Part shown: positions 48,531 through 62,600 of the stretch, in pieces
Position numbering within the stretch: the first letter of the stretch is position 1
How the letters are laid out: every line of letters starts with the position of its first letter
Origin: Progne subis subis
Taxonomy: Eukaryota > Chordata > Aves > Passeriformes > Hirundinidae
DNA: 64,000 nucleotides
NCBI GenBank assembly: GCA_022316685.1
Contig: JAKJHU010000023.1
Coordinates: 5,040,692-5,104,691, forward strand
Direction of reading: 5' to 3'
Program-made: the position numbers and the translations under genes
The notes under the pieces: generated by a model
Databases searched by the model: none
What the model was told of the DNA's origin: nothing
Seen by the model: only the letters and a program-made list of their open reading frames with translations

Positions 48531-49866
48531 ATAATTATTCTCTCTGGAAAAGAATACAAGGGAAACCTAATTATTCTCACAATTAAAAATAGGAAGAAGA
48601 TTCTTACAGCTCCAATTTCTTGTGAATTTCTGACAATCAGAAACAGCTGGACAAATGCACCTATAAGAATGTCACTTGCATAGAAACCTACAAAAATTAA
48701 TGCACTTGGACTCCACCTCAGCCAATGTGCTTGGCCATTGTTGGAGCAGGCTTGTTAAACTCAGGGATATTTCTCAGGAGATTCATACTACACACATGCC
48801 TAAGTACCTTGCTCAGTTAAGTTCTTAGATAAGTCTAACTGAGAGGAAACAGCATTCCATTAAAGCCACTGTCCCTTTTGCGATTTCAGCAAACAGACCT
48901 CAGGATCCAGATGATACCTGAACTATCCTAGAGGCAGCTGTGCATTCACCACTAAAGTAAAAATTTTCTGTCCTCTACCATGTTAGCAAAAACTTGAGTT
49001 TTTCTGTTTCTGGGGATGCTAGTCTAACTCTGTAATCAAACATTAAAATCCTTTTTTTAACTGTGTTGGAAACAAGAATTACTTTTACCATATAAATTAC
49101 TTCAATGTGCAGGCATTTTTTAAAGTATTATATCCCAGTTTGACAAAATAATAGTGACTGTACTACCTTAATTTTCCATCAATTCCGCCAAATGGGGCAA
49201 TGAAGGGGGAGGGGAATGAAAATTGTGTGATAGTTGAGATTATATCAAGTTTAAAACTTTTCATAATGTATTGGTTGAAGAATGAGGGAAAAAGTCTGAC
49301 AAGCAGTCTGATTTGTTTCAAAAGTTCAGTTATTGCCTTTTATATAGATCCTACTTGGAAACAAAATACTATCAAGCAGAAATAGTAATTTCACAGTTGG
49401 CAAGACTTGGCATTCAACAGCAGTCCTTATAGCACCATAGTAGTACAGAATGTGACTCATCACTCGTCCTTAGGCTGCACAGGCTCATTCTCCGACATCC
49501 ACCAGCTTCTCCTTTATCTTGGTTGGGTAGGAACATTAAGGCTCTCTATTTTCCAACGTATTTCAGAGTGATTTACCTAAAACCTGAATTTAACAAAGTA
49601 AAATTTCAGCAGTGGGACTGGTCACAATCTATCATTCAATGAGCGGAAAAATTTACTAGACACTAAAGACAGTGATTCTCATAGCTAGTTGCTCAAATAC
49701 TTCATCTTTTCTCCTACAGTAATGTTCAGGAAGGCCACTTGTTGGCAGGACAAAAAAGGTCACTGACCTCTGTTCAAGTGACAGATTCATTTGCAGTGCA
49801 CAGTTATGCTCCAGAAGGAAGCAGCCAAGGAGTCAGCCAACAGAGATCTAAACCACAGACACATCT

Positions 49867-49870
<4 letters not shown>

Positions 49871-49907
<37 letters not shown>

Positions 49908-49920
49908 AGAGAGAGAGAAA
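49871..49920. repeat. 34-nt A tract followed by (GA)n
   Basis: A pure A run (49871-49904) passes directly into about eight GA units and then GAAA units. The whole is a purine tract on the plus strand. The Lys/Arg-Glu-rich reading frame through it is an artefact. Confidence 0.95.
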
Positions 49921-50720
49921 GAAAGGGCTTTCTGAGATCTTTTGTCTTTTGTCATCAGATCATTTCATGCCAATTGATTTTCTTTGTCCTTTAAGAGAGA
50001 TTCTCTCAGATACTGAAGATGGAAATATGGCAACCTATGAAATTGCAAGAGAATATCCTTCTCTTTTAGGTCAGCTTTTAGAATGAAGACATAAAAGCTT
50101 GTGCTTCTCACAAATGACCATCAAAGGGAGTTGATGGAAAGCTCAGGTGAAAACCTCAGTGTTACAAGGAGAGATAAAGCAAAACAGACAAATTCCATCC
50201 TGGGATCCTTCAGGCTGAGGACACATGGGTCTCCAACAATATCTAAATCTGCAAAATATGAAACACACTGGAAAAAAAAAAAAAGTTTAGATCAGAAGGA
50301 CACAAATGACACTTCACCTGTTCAATAGCAACTCCACTCTCTGTAGAATCAGAACACAAATATGACTATGCTAGGGAAGTCTGGAGCAATAGCACCACAG
50401 CTGTGTTGCTCTTCTGCATAGTAACATATGCTTGGCATAACTCAGCTCCTTCATGTTGAAGTTCCCAATAAGACCCAACATTAACGTTAATTTAAGGGCA
50501 ACATTCCTTTTGTCATTAAAGGTCACAAGATTTATCATTCTGCATCTGCACAGTTGTTTGGAAAAAATTAATTTACTCAGTGAAGAAACAAAGAATACTT
50601 CAATCATTATCAGCATTGTCCTGGTAATAAAAATGTGATGCTTCTCACCTATTCCCAGCTGAGAAATTAATTCTAGCTTCTCTTAGTCATGTGATAAGCT
50701 CTTTACTGGGGGAAAAAAAA

Positions 50721-50738
50721 CAAACAAACAAACAAACA
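50721..50738. repeat. (CAAA)n tetranucleotide repeat
   Basis: About four and a half CAAA units directly follow a short A run. Confidence 0.9.
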
Positions 50739-51002
50739 ATGTACCTCAAATTAATTTTATGAACCAGAAGTCTTGTTGTGAGCTTCCAGTTTGTACTAAA
50801 ACTCAGAAGCTGAAGAGAGATCATTTGGACCATCAGCACAGCTTTAGAAAAGTAAAACAGACCAAACTGAAAGGGGGAAAAACTATCCTGATCTGCAAGT
50901 TTGCCTGCAGAGAGCCCTGAAATTATAGCACACTGCAGCAAAAGATGCCTTTCTTCTTGAAAATTACTGCAAGCTGACCTTATTCAGAATATGAGAAACA
51001 CT

Positions 51003-51004
<2 letters not shown>

Positions 51005-51037
<33 letters not shown>
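51005..51037. repeat. 33-nt A tract
   Basis: An uninterrupted A run in ordinary AT-rich sequence, with no sign of a retrogene upstream. Confidence 0.95.
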
Positions 51038-51040
<3 letters not shown>

Positions 51041-51818
51041 ACTCCACAAAATAATAACACACAGTACAGAAAATTAGGGGGAGAAAAACTGTTACAATCA
51101 CATTCAAACCACGTTTTCCTCTTTGAAACAACAAATAACTTCAATTTTCAACAATGGGAGATACTCACATACAACAAATGGAAAATAGGCCCCAGTCTGC
51201 TCAGAAATTGTTGTGAATGGAAAACAGAGATTACAGGCAACAATAAAATATATCTCTACTGATAACTCACTTTTCTTCTGTTGGTCTCATTCAGAGTCAG
51301 TGAATATGTCCCTGTATCACTTTCCTCTTTCTTCTTTCTTTTTGGGACATATTTTGCAATTTTTAAATATTCAAATTCAAACTTAAAATACACACATTTG
51401 GCACCTTGAAAATTCTGATTTTGAAGAAGCTTTGGATAGAAAGGTGGAAAGTGTCTGCTTTTTCACAGTGAAGCACTAAAAAAGCCATAGAGGAAACTGT
51501 GGAAGTCATTATCAGAATATTTCAGCTTACTGTATATGCTTCCAGAAAGCAAATATATAAAATGAAAGCAAAGTATGTCTTGATACAATGTAGCAACAAT
51601 TTCAACAAAACTTTTCAAAACTTTCATCAACTATTTTAATTCCATTTAAAAATTCTATCTCTAGGTTCACAGCATTATGCAGCAGTATCATGCATAGAGT
51701 TCATAATATGATCTACGGGGGCACAATCTAAATAAAAATCTGCAGAATATCCTGGGATCTTTCCTGTTCCAGAGAGAACCCTGCCATTAGAAACATGTCA
51801 GCTTCTTCCTAGGGAGAT

Positions 51819-52090
51819 GTTAAAGTCCAGACAAAGCCACTCAGAAACAAAGGCAACTCTTTATGGAAGACTGTATGTATGCCAAGCTCTCCCCTGTGCT
51901 TGCTCAAGTTCTTTTATTGGGTTTTGTTCAATCCTAAACACAGCTATCCCCGGAAGTCACTTCACAGCATAGTCAAGACATCTACTCCCCATGTCAGATA
52001 TACCCAGTTCACCTGCTCTGAGAAGGATGAAGCTTTGTCCCTGTGAGCCGTAGATGAGACACTACAGAGCTCAGCTAGCAGAGGTGAGAC
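51819..52090 (-). mobile_element. Possible decayed LTR
   Basis: On the minus strand an AATAAA (plus TTTATT, 51913-51918) precedes a U5-like segment ending CTTTAACA opposite a TG at 51819. The upstream limit and inverted terminus were not found and no target-site duplication is visible. It is listed because the order of signals fits an LTR, but the case is weak. Confidence 0.28.
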
Positions 52091-53404
52091 TTCTTTCTGA
52101 TATAAAAGGACACTATTTTTCTAAAGGGAATACAATGTTCTTTTTTATTTTTACTTTTTCCCCAGTCCTATACCTGTTGCATCTTTGCATGAAGCCAATT
52201 ATCCACACTGAGTCTAAAGAACACCTCTCAAAGACTTTGAATAAAATTTCTCTCCATTTAATATTTTTTAAAATAAATAATTTAAATTAAAAAGAAAACC
52301 ATGGACAATATTCCAATTAACTTTAGGAATTTTCTCAGAAGCAACCTGAAATGTTGAACCCCAACCCAATATTATAATATCATGGTATGTGTAATTTTTA
52401 ATGACTTAAAATTAAAAGTACCAACAACTTCACAAGATTTAATCCTCTTTTGTTTCTCATCAAAACATTCAGATAATTCCTGCCTTTTATGGTGTTAGAC
52501 TAGACTGAACAGTCAAATATTTTCAGCTCACACTTTCCATCCCGCAGTATTCCAAGAAAAGCTTAATCATGTTATAATATGCCTGTGACCAGTAATGTGA
52601 TGAGGGAAAAAGGAGAAATAATTCATCAGCTAACAGGAGAAACTAGTACAGAAGAATAAATGAAAACTATAGAGAAATCTGCAACAAAACAAACACAGTT
52701 AAAGAGAAAGCTTTTTGGAAAGTTAGACATGAAGGACAATTTCTTATTCTGAAATAATCTTATTTCCTGTTTCAACATGTCATTACTAGTCCCTTGGGGC
52801 TGTCCACAGAATTGCTTAGAAACCATACTTATTTATGCATAACTTGGATCTTAGTTCAATAAATCAAAATAATTTGATTCCAGTCATAACCATTTAATAT
52901 AACAGATGAAACTATTCCAAAAGCCTATTCAGAGAAATATAAAGACAATTATTTTTCACTTATACTTTTGCCATCAACTTTAAAAGAGCTACAAGGGCTT
53001 TTGAAATTTTATGCCTGCCTTTAAAAAGATGGCACTAGTGAGCCCATATATCACACATTAATTGTTACCCCTATCACCTTCTAAGGTGAAGTTTTGAATA
53101 TAGCTCCAAACTAGGATTTACAATCATTGTCAATAAAGTCTGCATATTACAGAGATTAGTGGAGTAGAAAATAATGAGGAAGACACTTGCCCTTACAGAA
53201 GGTTTTAAATTGCATGGCAAAGTGGCTCGATGCATTGAAAAAACCCTTGAAATATGACAAAGTGCAGGAGGCAAGTCCCACTTACTGGATAGAAACTCAC
53301 TGGATGTCAGGGAGTTGTCAGACTGAATACTGTGAAAGGTTGCTTCGGGCCCTGACACCAAAAATGGGGGATATCAAACACTAGAGTAGAGATTTTGCTG
53401 CAGT

Positions 53405-53660
53405 ACAGGGAGTTGGCCATTTGGGAATAGTATGGTCCAGTTGTCCATGGTGATATGGAGCACATTCAGAGAATACAGGGGGAAAAAAAAAAAAAAAAAA
53501 AGGCTTGACAGAAAAGCTTGTGTTATAAGAATTAAGGTCTCAAAATATACCTTATGAAAGACAAAACAGAAGAGCTTGGCTAAGGGTCAAACAAAGAACA
53601 GACCTGGTAGAGAGCAACAAATATGATGACTAAAGGACAGGTCAGACAAATGAAGTAAGG
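53405..53660 (+). mobile_element. Ancient CR1-family LINE remnant
   Basis: Two recognisable pieces of CR1 ORF2 C-terminal sequence occur in the plus orientation. ATATGGAGCACATTCAGAG (about 53454-53472) encodes a Met-Glu-His-Ile-Gln-Arg-like stretch. AAGGTCTCAAAATATACC to GAGCTTGGCT (about 53534-53580) corresponds to the Lys-Gly-Leu-Glu-Asn-Ile-Pro-Tyr-Glu...Glu-Leu-Gly segment just downstream in ORF2. A 19-nt A tract (53483-53501) has expanded between them. A second AGAGCAACAA...ATGACTAAAGGA piece at about 53615-53640 resembles the same region again, suggesting a partial duplication. The copy is highly diverged and without an open frame. Confidence 0.58.
53483..53501. repeat. 19-nt A tract inside the CR1 remnant
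   Basis: An uninterrupted A run lying within the decayed CR1 coding sequence. It arose after insertion and is not a LINE tail. Confidence 0.9.
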
Positions 53661-56600
53661 TCTGATTTGCTGGCACCAAGAGGTAATTATCAGAACAGCT
53701 TATCTTCAGAATGAGATGTGGTCATTTGAATATTTCATATGGAAATGAGAAGTGTGCTGAACAGCCAAGGTGGTGCTTTCTAGTCCTGGCAATCACACTT
53801 GAAAAGGAAAAGCAGAACCAGTGATCATGGTTTGACTCCAGATGACAACTAAGCACCACACATCTCCTCCTCCACACTTCCCCAGTGGGATGGGGAAGAG
53901 GACCAGAAGGGTTAAACTGAAAAACTTATGGGTCAAGACAGACATTTTAAATAAGTGAAAGACACACGTGCATGTAGAGTAAAACAAGGTTTTCACTCCC
54001 TACTTCCCAAGAGGGGGAAAATATTCAGACATCTTCAAGAAAGTAGGGCTCCATCACTCAGAGGAGTGGCTTGTGAAGACAAACACCATCACCCCAAACA
54101 TCTCTCCTCACTTTCTCCTTCTTCTTCCAGCTGTATATGCTGAGCATGACATTACATGATATAAAATATATCTTTCGTTGCTGGGAGTCAACAATCCCAT
54201 CTGTGTCCCCTCTCTGACCCTCTTGCCCTTCCTCTTCCAGGACAAGACTCTTCTGGCCACATGAACACTCTGCTTGAGCTACACCACAGCAGTGCTTATT
54301 TTTCATTTCTGCCTGCAAAGAGAGCTGATGTGCAGATGTACCGTGGATGTGTAGTCTCAACAGTTGGTATGATTTGATGAATTCCATGCCTTGTGATATC
54401 TAGGTTTATTTTTTTTAGATTTGGCTTCAAACACTATCCCAGGGTCAGGGGAGTGCAGTGTCACTGGCACAAAATAACACAGGAAAGGGAGAGTAATTCT
54501 AAAACACCCTCATAACAAATAATTACCCCAGCCATATCTGCTTTTTATTTAGGAATACTGATTTCCTGCTTGCCTTTCCCAAAAGAAAGTGTGAAAAATT
54601 ATATCCTGGCTCCTCTGTGATAGCAAATTTGTCTTGCACTTAGGTACCTCTGTTTCTACACCAAAGAATAATAACTATTTTTACTTTTTTAAAACCAAGA
54701 CTGTGCAAACAAATGTTCATAGTCATATGTAGCATTTTTCCAAGAAGCCAAGTATTTAGCAGTCTCATGCTGTTACCTTCAGTAAAAATGAAAATTCTCA
54801 TCACCTTACAACAGATGCCAATCAGCTCAGCAATACCCACACCATTTTTATCCCATTACTGCCTTAAACACAGAGTAGCATTTAGTAAAAACAGAAATTC
54901 TGTGAGGAATGTTTAAGCTGCAGCTGGGGGGTTATTTTTAAAAACAACAAAAATGTCAGTGATCCAGGGATACAAAGATATGTGGCACAATGCCCGTGTC
55001 TCAGCCAAGGAAACAGGAACAGATGACACCAAATATGCTATAGGCTGTTAGTCAGAGGAGCATGCCAACAGTGCAATGTGTTACTACACAGGAAGCCTGA
55101 GTTCAGAAGCAACAAAAGCTTGTTGAAACTGCAGCTGAAATGGTGTTCTACAGAAAATAGCTTTTTCACAAAACACACTTAAAAAAAAAAAACACACCAA
55201 AAAAACACACACAAAAAATTTCATTTAAAATACATTAGGAAAGAAAAACTGTTTTCTAAATGAAAAACAAACAGGTTTTGATGGTTTGCCAAAAATGAAA
55301 GAGATAGCTGAGTGTCGCATTTATTTGCTTCCTGGTTTGTCAGTGATTCTACAGAAATCAAAAATGTAATAATTTTTCAGCTTTTTATTTTTGCTAAGTT
55401 TCTGCCCTGGAAATTTGCTTTCATCAGCCTTTAACAGGAAGCAGTTTTCAGATAGCTGTAGCAACATTCACCGAGGTGCCTCCTTCCTCCTGTTCCTGGA
55501 TATGACAGGACTACAGAACATTTAAACCAGCAACTGCACCAAAAGCAAAATGCTGTGTATTGTTTTTCTTTAAACTTGCAATCATGGACAATTCCACACG
55601 GAATTACAAACAAAGCAGTCTTTAATTAACTACCATTGAAATATGCCCTCCTCCCACGAGCTCCTCTCAGAACAACAAAGCAAAAAACGCTCAAAACCAG
55701 CATTTTCATGCTATTTTATAAACCTGCCTTTCAGGTGCACCTCCCGCCTCTAGGTATCAATTGTGTTTCCTGGGTCTTATACAACATTCTGCCATTCCAC
55801 ATTCCTCCAGAGGCAGCTTGCAGCAACTTTATAAAGGCTGCCAAGGATGAATTTAGCCCCCGGAGTCCGTGACCTGAGCTGGCTGGAGCCCAGCCACACT
55901 GGATGGGGAACAGGCAAGGGCAGTGGCCCAGGCAGTGCACTCACAAGAGATGCATTAGCTCAGCCACAGGCCATGTGCCTGTGCCTCATGCACGGGGGTT
56001 GGCAAGAGCACAGGCTTCTCTGCTTCAGTCTGTGAAGAAAGCCCTGAAAAGAAGGGGTGTGTGTGGCAAAACCCAGCCTGATCCTACTGCCATCCCATCT
56101 ATAGGTCTCCAGCCCATGGGGTGGCTTTGTAGGGCAGCTGCCTAAGAATTTGTTTAATTGCATGGTAGCATTTGTTGTGCCTGCTGTGGAAATAACAAAG
56201 ACGCATGTAGATAAAGAGGCTTATTTTCTTAAAAAAAAATTGTTAATGATCCTGATTTCATAATCCTTACAGTATGAAAAAAGTTAAGCACTTACTGGCC
56301 TAAGTGCGGGTGACAGAAAATGAATTTGTACAAAACGCGGATGGTGCAACTAAGCAACGGTTGTATCTAGTTAATATTCACACTGAAACATCAAAAATAA
56401 GATACATAAAAAGCTTCCTGACTTTCAAAGGCAATTTAGGGGGGAAAAAAGTCATTGCAAAATCAATCTGTTTTCAGTCTCTGATTAAGTCACTGTTTCC
56501 AGGAGCAGCATTTTCAAGATTAAAATGAAAAATGCCAATAGGAGCACAGTCACAACAGAGATATGATCCCAGTATTGTAGCTTCACTGCCCCACTAAGGG

Positions 56601-59600
56601 CTTTAAATCACCAGTGTGTAGAATTCCTGCAGGATGCTAAGTGATAAGGAGCATTAAGGAAAGGCACTGGCAGTCTGAGGTCAGTTGCCTGCTCTTCCAG
56701 GAGCAATTTCTTGAACCTCTGTGACACACTTTTGACTGGGCCTAGGGCTACCCTGCAATCCTACCAAGTAACCTTCTTTTGATCCATTAAGTCTATGGGC
56801 TCCTAAAATTGCCTCTGTTATTTAGGTTACCTCCTCCAGGACTGGGGAATGCCAGGCACTAACAGCTCCTCTGCTGTTCCTGAGACAAGTGGCAGTCTGT
56901 AGTGAAACAGCAATCTATGGTGATCCTTCTATGGAAGGATTCGAATAATGGACTTTTCCAGTGTATTCAGATTATGGGAAATTTTTTAGTGTCCTGTGAT
57001 ACTATCCGGCATTAGATGGAGATACAACTGAAAACTGACTGAGATTTTAAGCTGGGAATGTGGAGCTCTGAATTCTCACAAATATAGTTATTGCATATTT
57101 ATAAGATAGCTTTAAAGAGTGAGTCAACAAAATCTATCCCTGGTGTGCTTATTATGATGCACTGAGTTTTAAAAATGGGTTGAGAGACAACCTGAGGACT
57201 GGAAAGTGTATTGTACAGAAATGAATAGGTCTGTTTAGACAAATAGATACCAGGTGCATTTGTGGTGATTTCCTTCTATTTGGGCCCGGGCAGGTTTTCT
57301 TTCCACAAAGAGGTATATATTCTTTTATTCTCTGCATCATTCAAGTAGTTGTGAACCCACCTTGTCCTTAGTATTGTGTGACAGCCTGCTGAGGAAATGG
57401 CCCCAAAATAATGAGGGATGGGATTCAGTGAAATATTGTTCATATTTTTACTGCCACACAGATCTATGCAAAGGCTCCACAATAGCAGCAGCATTCTGCT
57501 GATCTACTGATTTTCTTCTGTGTAGACCCCACAGAGGCACAATAACAAGAGCAAAAGAATAAAGAAGCCATATAAAGCTTTGTGACTGTGCTTGTTATGA
57601 CTGTTTCTTTAAATAAGGCAGACCATGAGAAAATAATGTGTCCATACAGTGAGGTATTACATCTCCTCACAGAAAAAATAATTCATGAAAGGAGCACTTC
57701 AAATCTATTAAAATATTCCCACTTCCTCTTCCACCAGCTTCCATTACGAATAGCAAGAGAGGTTAAAGATTTAATGGATGTTGAGGCTGAACTTGCTGTC
57801 CTTTTCAGACCCTCCTGGACAGAGCCAATGGCCACCACTCATGCTGAGCACTACCACTGCCTGAATAAGCTTCCTATGCTTTGCCTGACTTTTTGATAAA
57901 CAAAGACTTTCAGTCTCTAAGGCTCTGCAGTTCAAGACGAGATCTTGTTTTCAATAGAAAAAATATACCTTGATTTAATCTCTGCTTCAATCAGGGTAAC
58001 TAGGTTTTTAAAACTTGTATTTCCAGATTGTGCGGAACTGAGTAAAGCTCTCAGGAGTACACCTGCACTGAATGTGGGTATTCTTCCAACTCCCACCAAG
58101 GCATGAGATTCCACTGGAATGTGACTTTTCAGTGCTGACAAAAAATGTCAGTATTTTCAGCACTCTGAAACATTTGGATATGGAATTCAAAACCAGTGAG
58201 TTCTGGCTCTGCAGGACTCAACAAACTGCTGTCACATTATCTGAGCCACCCGGGGAGGCCACTGCCACAGAATAAGGAGTATAGCAGCCCCCAGAGCCCC
58301 TTTCAGGGCAGGTTTTTCTGGACTTTAAAACTCACGGCAATTCAATCTGGAGCAAATCCCAAAAGCAGAAATCTTCCTATTATTCACTGAAAATGCATCA
58401 AAGAAGAGACACATCTATAAGGCATTTAGATTTTATAAATTGGCATTTTTCAACAAAGGCACGCTTTTTCAGGAAGTTCCTGGCCAGCTCTAATCAGGAA
58501 TGCATCTGGGAACCAAACATTTTGTCAGATCTATGGGCAAGACAGATTTAGCCAAGAAAGGAAAGGGATGTGATCAGCGATCCAGAAGATCAAAGGACAT
58601 GGAAAACCAGAGGAGGATAGAATCAGCCAGCAAAATTCTTTACTTGCAATTAAAGTAGTTTAACACCAGATCAGATGAGAAGCATCTGATGAGTGTTTAC
58701 CCATGAAAACCACAGTTCTGGACAAAAGGGGCTGCATTACTGGGAGCAGAGAAGACCTAGGCAACCATAATCACAGTGCACAACTTTGATTACACACTTT
58801 GGGGCCAGAGGCAATGGGGAGAATGTAGGGACTGGGACGTCTCCTTTTCTACTACCAGTTCAATGATTAATTACCAGAGCATGAGAGTATTTATCCTCAA
58901 GAAACTCAAGTTTGTTTCCAAAGAAAGTTTCAAAATAAAACCAAACAAACGGGACTCTGTGGGTCCTGGGGAGGAGCCACAGTTCGGTTGGACAGTAAAT
59001 TTAATTTCTCAACAGTAATGTTGTTTACATTACCTCCACATTAGCCTCTAAAAAATGAGAAAAATAAAAGCTGCGATCCCCAGAGCATTACTTACAAGAA
59101 GGTTTTGTCAACAGGCAATAGTTCTATTGTTCCTCTGAGCAGGGGCATTTTTAACTATATGTCCTATTTTTCCAGCCACTCAATGGTTATGACTTCTGAC
59201 ATAAGGCTGAAGATGCAATTTCAAACCCCCTCAAGCAGAGAAGGAACTGAACTTAGCTAGATTACTGCCTGCCTCCCTGCCTGGCTGGATCACATCCCTG
59301 TTAGCCAAGTTACGGTACAGCAGAGAGAATTTGAGTCCTTACTGCACCAGTGGCACCCCAGCTCTGGGCTTCAGTCACCTTCTCAATAAAGGCGACAACC
59401 ATCTTCCCCAGCACTCACTCCACCTGCCCTACACCACCAGTTCCACACTATCTGCTTTCACTCAGTACCTCCCTGCTTCCTCTCCCTGAACCCAAAGCAC
59501 CACCCAGAAGCTGGTTACAACAGTCTCCCTACCCTGGAGATAAACTCCTCTGTGGTGTGGAGGTACTTACCTCAGCCACAGCACAAATATTTCCACACAG

Positions 59601-62600
59601 GTGTTAATTGCCAGAAACCACTCACATCAAACCAGTGACACTGCCATAAATTCACAGACTAGAGAATAGCAGTCTGTAATTATTCCCATCCCACTTGGAT
59701 TACCAGCCAAACACTAGGCAGAGGGGAGAGAAAAAAAACACCTTTCAAGAGAAAATAGTCCTTGCTTAAATGTTTTCCCACACGGAGCATCCGAACATCA
59801 GAACTGCTAACACGTCTGCAAGTTAAAAGTTGTTTCTTCAAAAAAAAAAAAAAAGTAAACATGGCATTTTCTGTCTAAATTGAGCATTCAAACAGCCATC
59901 AGATGCTATGAAGACTTGAGGGAACATACAGGGACAGGGATGCAGTGTGCATTTTTCTTACTTTTTTACCTAACCTTCACATTTATACAATGTCCTTCAT
60001 TACATGCTCAGTAGCTGGAATGTCCAGGCTCTGAAGTGCAAGGAGTAGTCTACTTTTCAACCAGCAACTTAGCAATTCTGGCACTGTGGGATCTTCTGAA
60101 TCTCACTCTTCACGGGTACCAAGCCTCTTGTTTTGAGACCTCTGCAACAAAGGAAGCTTTGTACTGAACAGGGTATGAATAATTGTGTAATAATTGTGTA
60201 TGAATAAATGTGATGTGTAGTAAACTAGTAGCTGCAGAGTCTGTGCCGCCTGGAGAGGTAGGGATTTACACAAGCTTTTTGTGATACCAGAGTGAAGGAA
60301 AAAATTCACTGTAGGAATAAAGCTGAACCTGCACAGCCATGCAGGGTTCAGGTGAGTCTTGGAAGAGAAATGCCTCATGTGAATATTTGTAATTAAGAGA
60401 CAGTGCAGTATGAGCCCTCCAGACATTGCTGTCACATACTCTGAGCTGGATCCAGTTAGAAGTAGCAAGTACATACTCACCTGCTGGCTGCTGGAAATTA
60501 CTGTCTTTGGGAGACAGAGTAAAATCCATTATTCACATCTCCTCTGTCACTGTTACCCACACTGCTACCTGCAGACATGGAAAACAGAGGTTAGGGCTTG
60601 ATTTTAACAGATTCCTACAGACTACCTTTACCTGTCACTGGATAGAAAAGCTTTAAAAGGAAAATCACAGTTCCTCTTTCAAAAACAGACAAGTAATGTT
60701 TAAATGCTATTAACATACCTCCTCCTGATGTCCTGTTTCTATTTATCACGCCTCCTTTCAACAACACTGCGCTTCCTTTAACCTATGCAACTGTCACTTG
60801 AGCCAGTTTGGGGAACCAATATTTTAACAGTTTGTTAATTGTGGTTGATTCCTTATACGTGTTTAATATCAAGCCACAGACCCTTTTCTGAATGCAAGGG
60901 GGTTTGTAACTCATCTGTGTACTTCACCTCTACCCTGGCCAAACACTGGGCATTGGCAGTGAGCTGAGAATGAAACGTTATTGGAAAATCGCTTCTGATC
61001 CTGTTAGCTAAACTCCTGTCCTAGTTACTCTGGCTCCTATCAGCACCCATCACCTTGTCACCTCCTAGAGTTCAGCTCTCCAGGAGACTGATAAAAGCAA
61101 GGGAAGTCATAACCGGGATTAGACTTTCTGAAGCAGACCTCTAACAATTGAGAGGACAGGTATTGAGACACCAAAGATTAACCAACCACACTTAAGATAA
61201 TGCTGCCTGGGAGAAAGGAAATAAGAGCAGAGATGAGGGAGTGTGGGGAATGCAGCACAGGCAGCTGTCTGCCAATGTTCTTATTGCAGCTCTCCCAGCC
61301 TCTTCCAGGGGGAGAAGACGCAAGGTTTGAAAGTGCACACCATCAATGCTGCAGAGAAAAGGAAAACTATGTTAAACAGTGCCAAGCAGAGATGTGATCC
61401 ATCCCTGGAAAGCCTGTGCCTGAAAAACAGTGTACAGCTGTTTCTCAGCAGAGCTGGAGGCCTCTTGTGTGTCTGCAAAGGGTGGCTGAGTTGAGAAGCA
61501 GATGAGTGAAGTAATGGCTCCTTGATTCATCTGTCAGGGGTCACCAAAAGGGGCTAAGCTGCGCACAAGCAAACTCCCAAAGTACGCGATCTGGGAAGAG
61601 GCACACTTCTGCTTCCAGCATGTCAAAGGAAACCACGTATGGAGGGAAGGAGCCACAGCACATTTGCTGCTGCCAAGCTGGGGTGGCCCTTCCTGCAGTC
61701 TCACCTCTGACAGCAGCCATTCCAGCCAGCCCTGCACCCAGGGACATGCCAGACATGACCAAGTGAGAGCAGGGGGTGCACGGGGGCTCTGGGAGCTCAG
61801 GTACAGGTGGCCAGGGCTGCTCAGCAGGAGAGGCTCAAGCAGGGCGATAACCAGCGCTTGCAAACAAACCTGCTGCATCTCACCTTTCAGGCACACATGA
61901 GGGGAAACTAATGCTGATGACATTTGTTTATACACAGCTGGGGGAGCTCAATCAAAAGACAACAAGAAATGCTGTTCAGTTTTGCTTTCTATTCCTTTCA
62001 GCGCTATTCTTCTTACTTTAAAATTAGATGTCATAGCAAAGATTTATATTTAATGCTTTGTTTGCCAGAGACAGAAGGAGAAAAGGCTGCTGAGAAGCAA
62101 GAAAGTCTGAGAGTGGGGATAGGGATTGACCCAGCAATGAAGAATTTGGGGACTAGGTCCATTTTGAACTAATTTTACTAGAATTGAAACCACTGCTCTG
62201 CTCACTCAGTGCAGGGTTCATTCCACGCACCTGACTTCTTCTGCAAGACTGTGGGGAAGAATGAATTCAGACTTCAGAAGAAACCATTTGAAGGGGAAGA
62301 AGGAAGAATGTTCAATCTGTCTTTAAAACAGTTTTACCAGGAGAATTGTTTCAGTAGAAGGACATTGGGTATTTTTCCTGTATAATACTTGAGAACCATT
62401 ACCTACCATTGGTTTGCTGCTAATGAAATACATGTAGCAGTGCACTAAAGCAACAGTGATTTTAAGAAATCTGTCAATAAATGTAGACCTTTTTAATTTC
62501 TGTTATGCACCTGAAGACCCACTCCAGTTCTTCTGTTTGCCCTTGAGATTAATTATGGCATAGCCTGTAACAAAGTACATCCCATCCTGCAAAGACTGCT

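Larger units (their letters stand above)
47863..53404. other. AT-rich sequence with several A tracts, no gene recognised
   Basis: No exon identified. The interval holds an unusual number of plus-strand A tracts (49.87, 50.27, 51.01 and 53.48 kb just beyond), a TA/TG run at 48484-48530 and a CAAA array at 50721-50738. The segment 51819 to about 52090 has a possible minus-strand LTR flavour. The remaining frames are short and featureless. Confidence 0.5.

Noticed and set aside
61534..61935. 133-codon minus-strand frame in a GC-richer patch
   Set aside because: Overlaps other open frames on both strands and shows no recognisable domain or exon boundaries.
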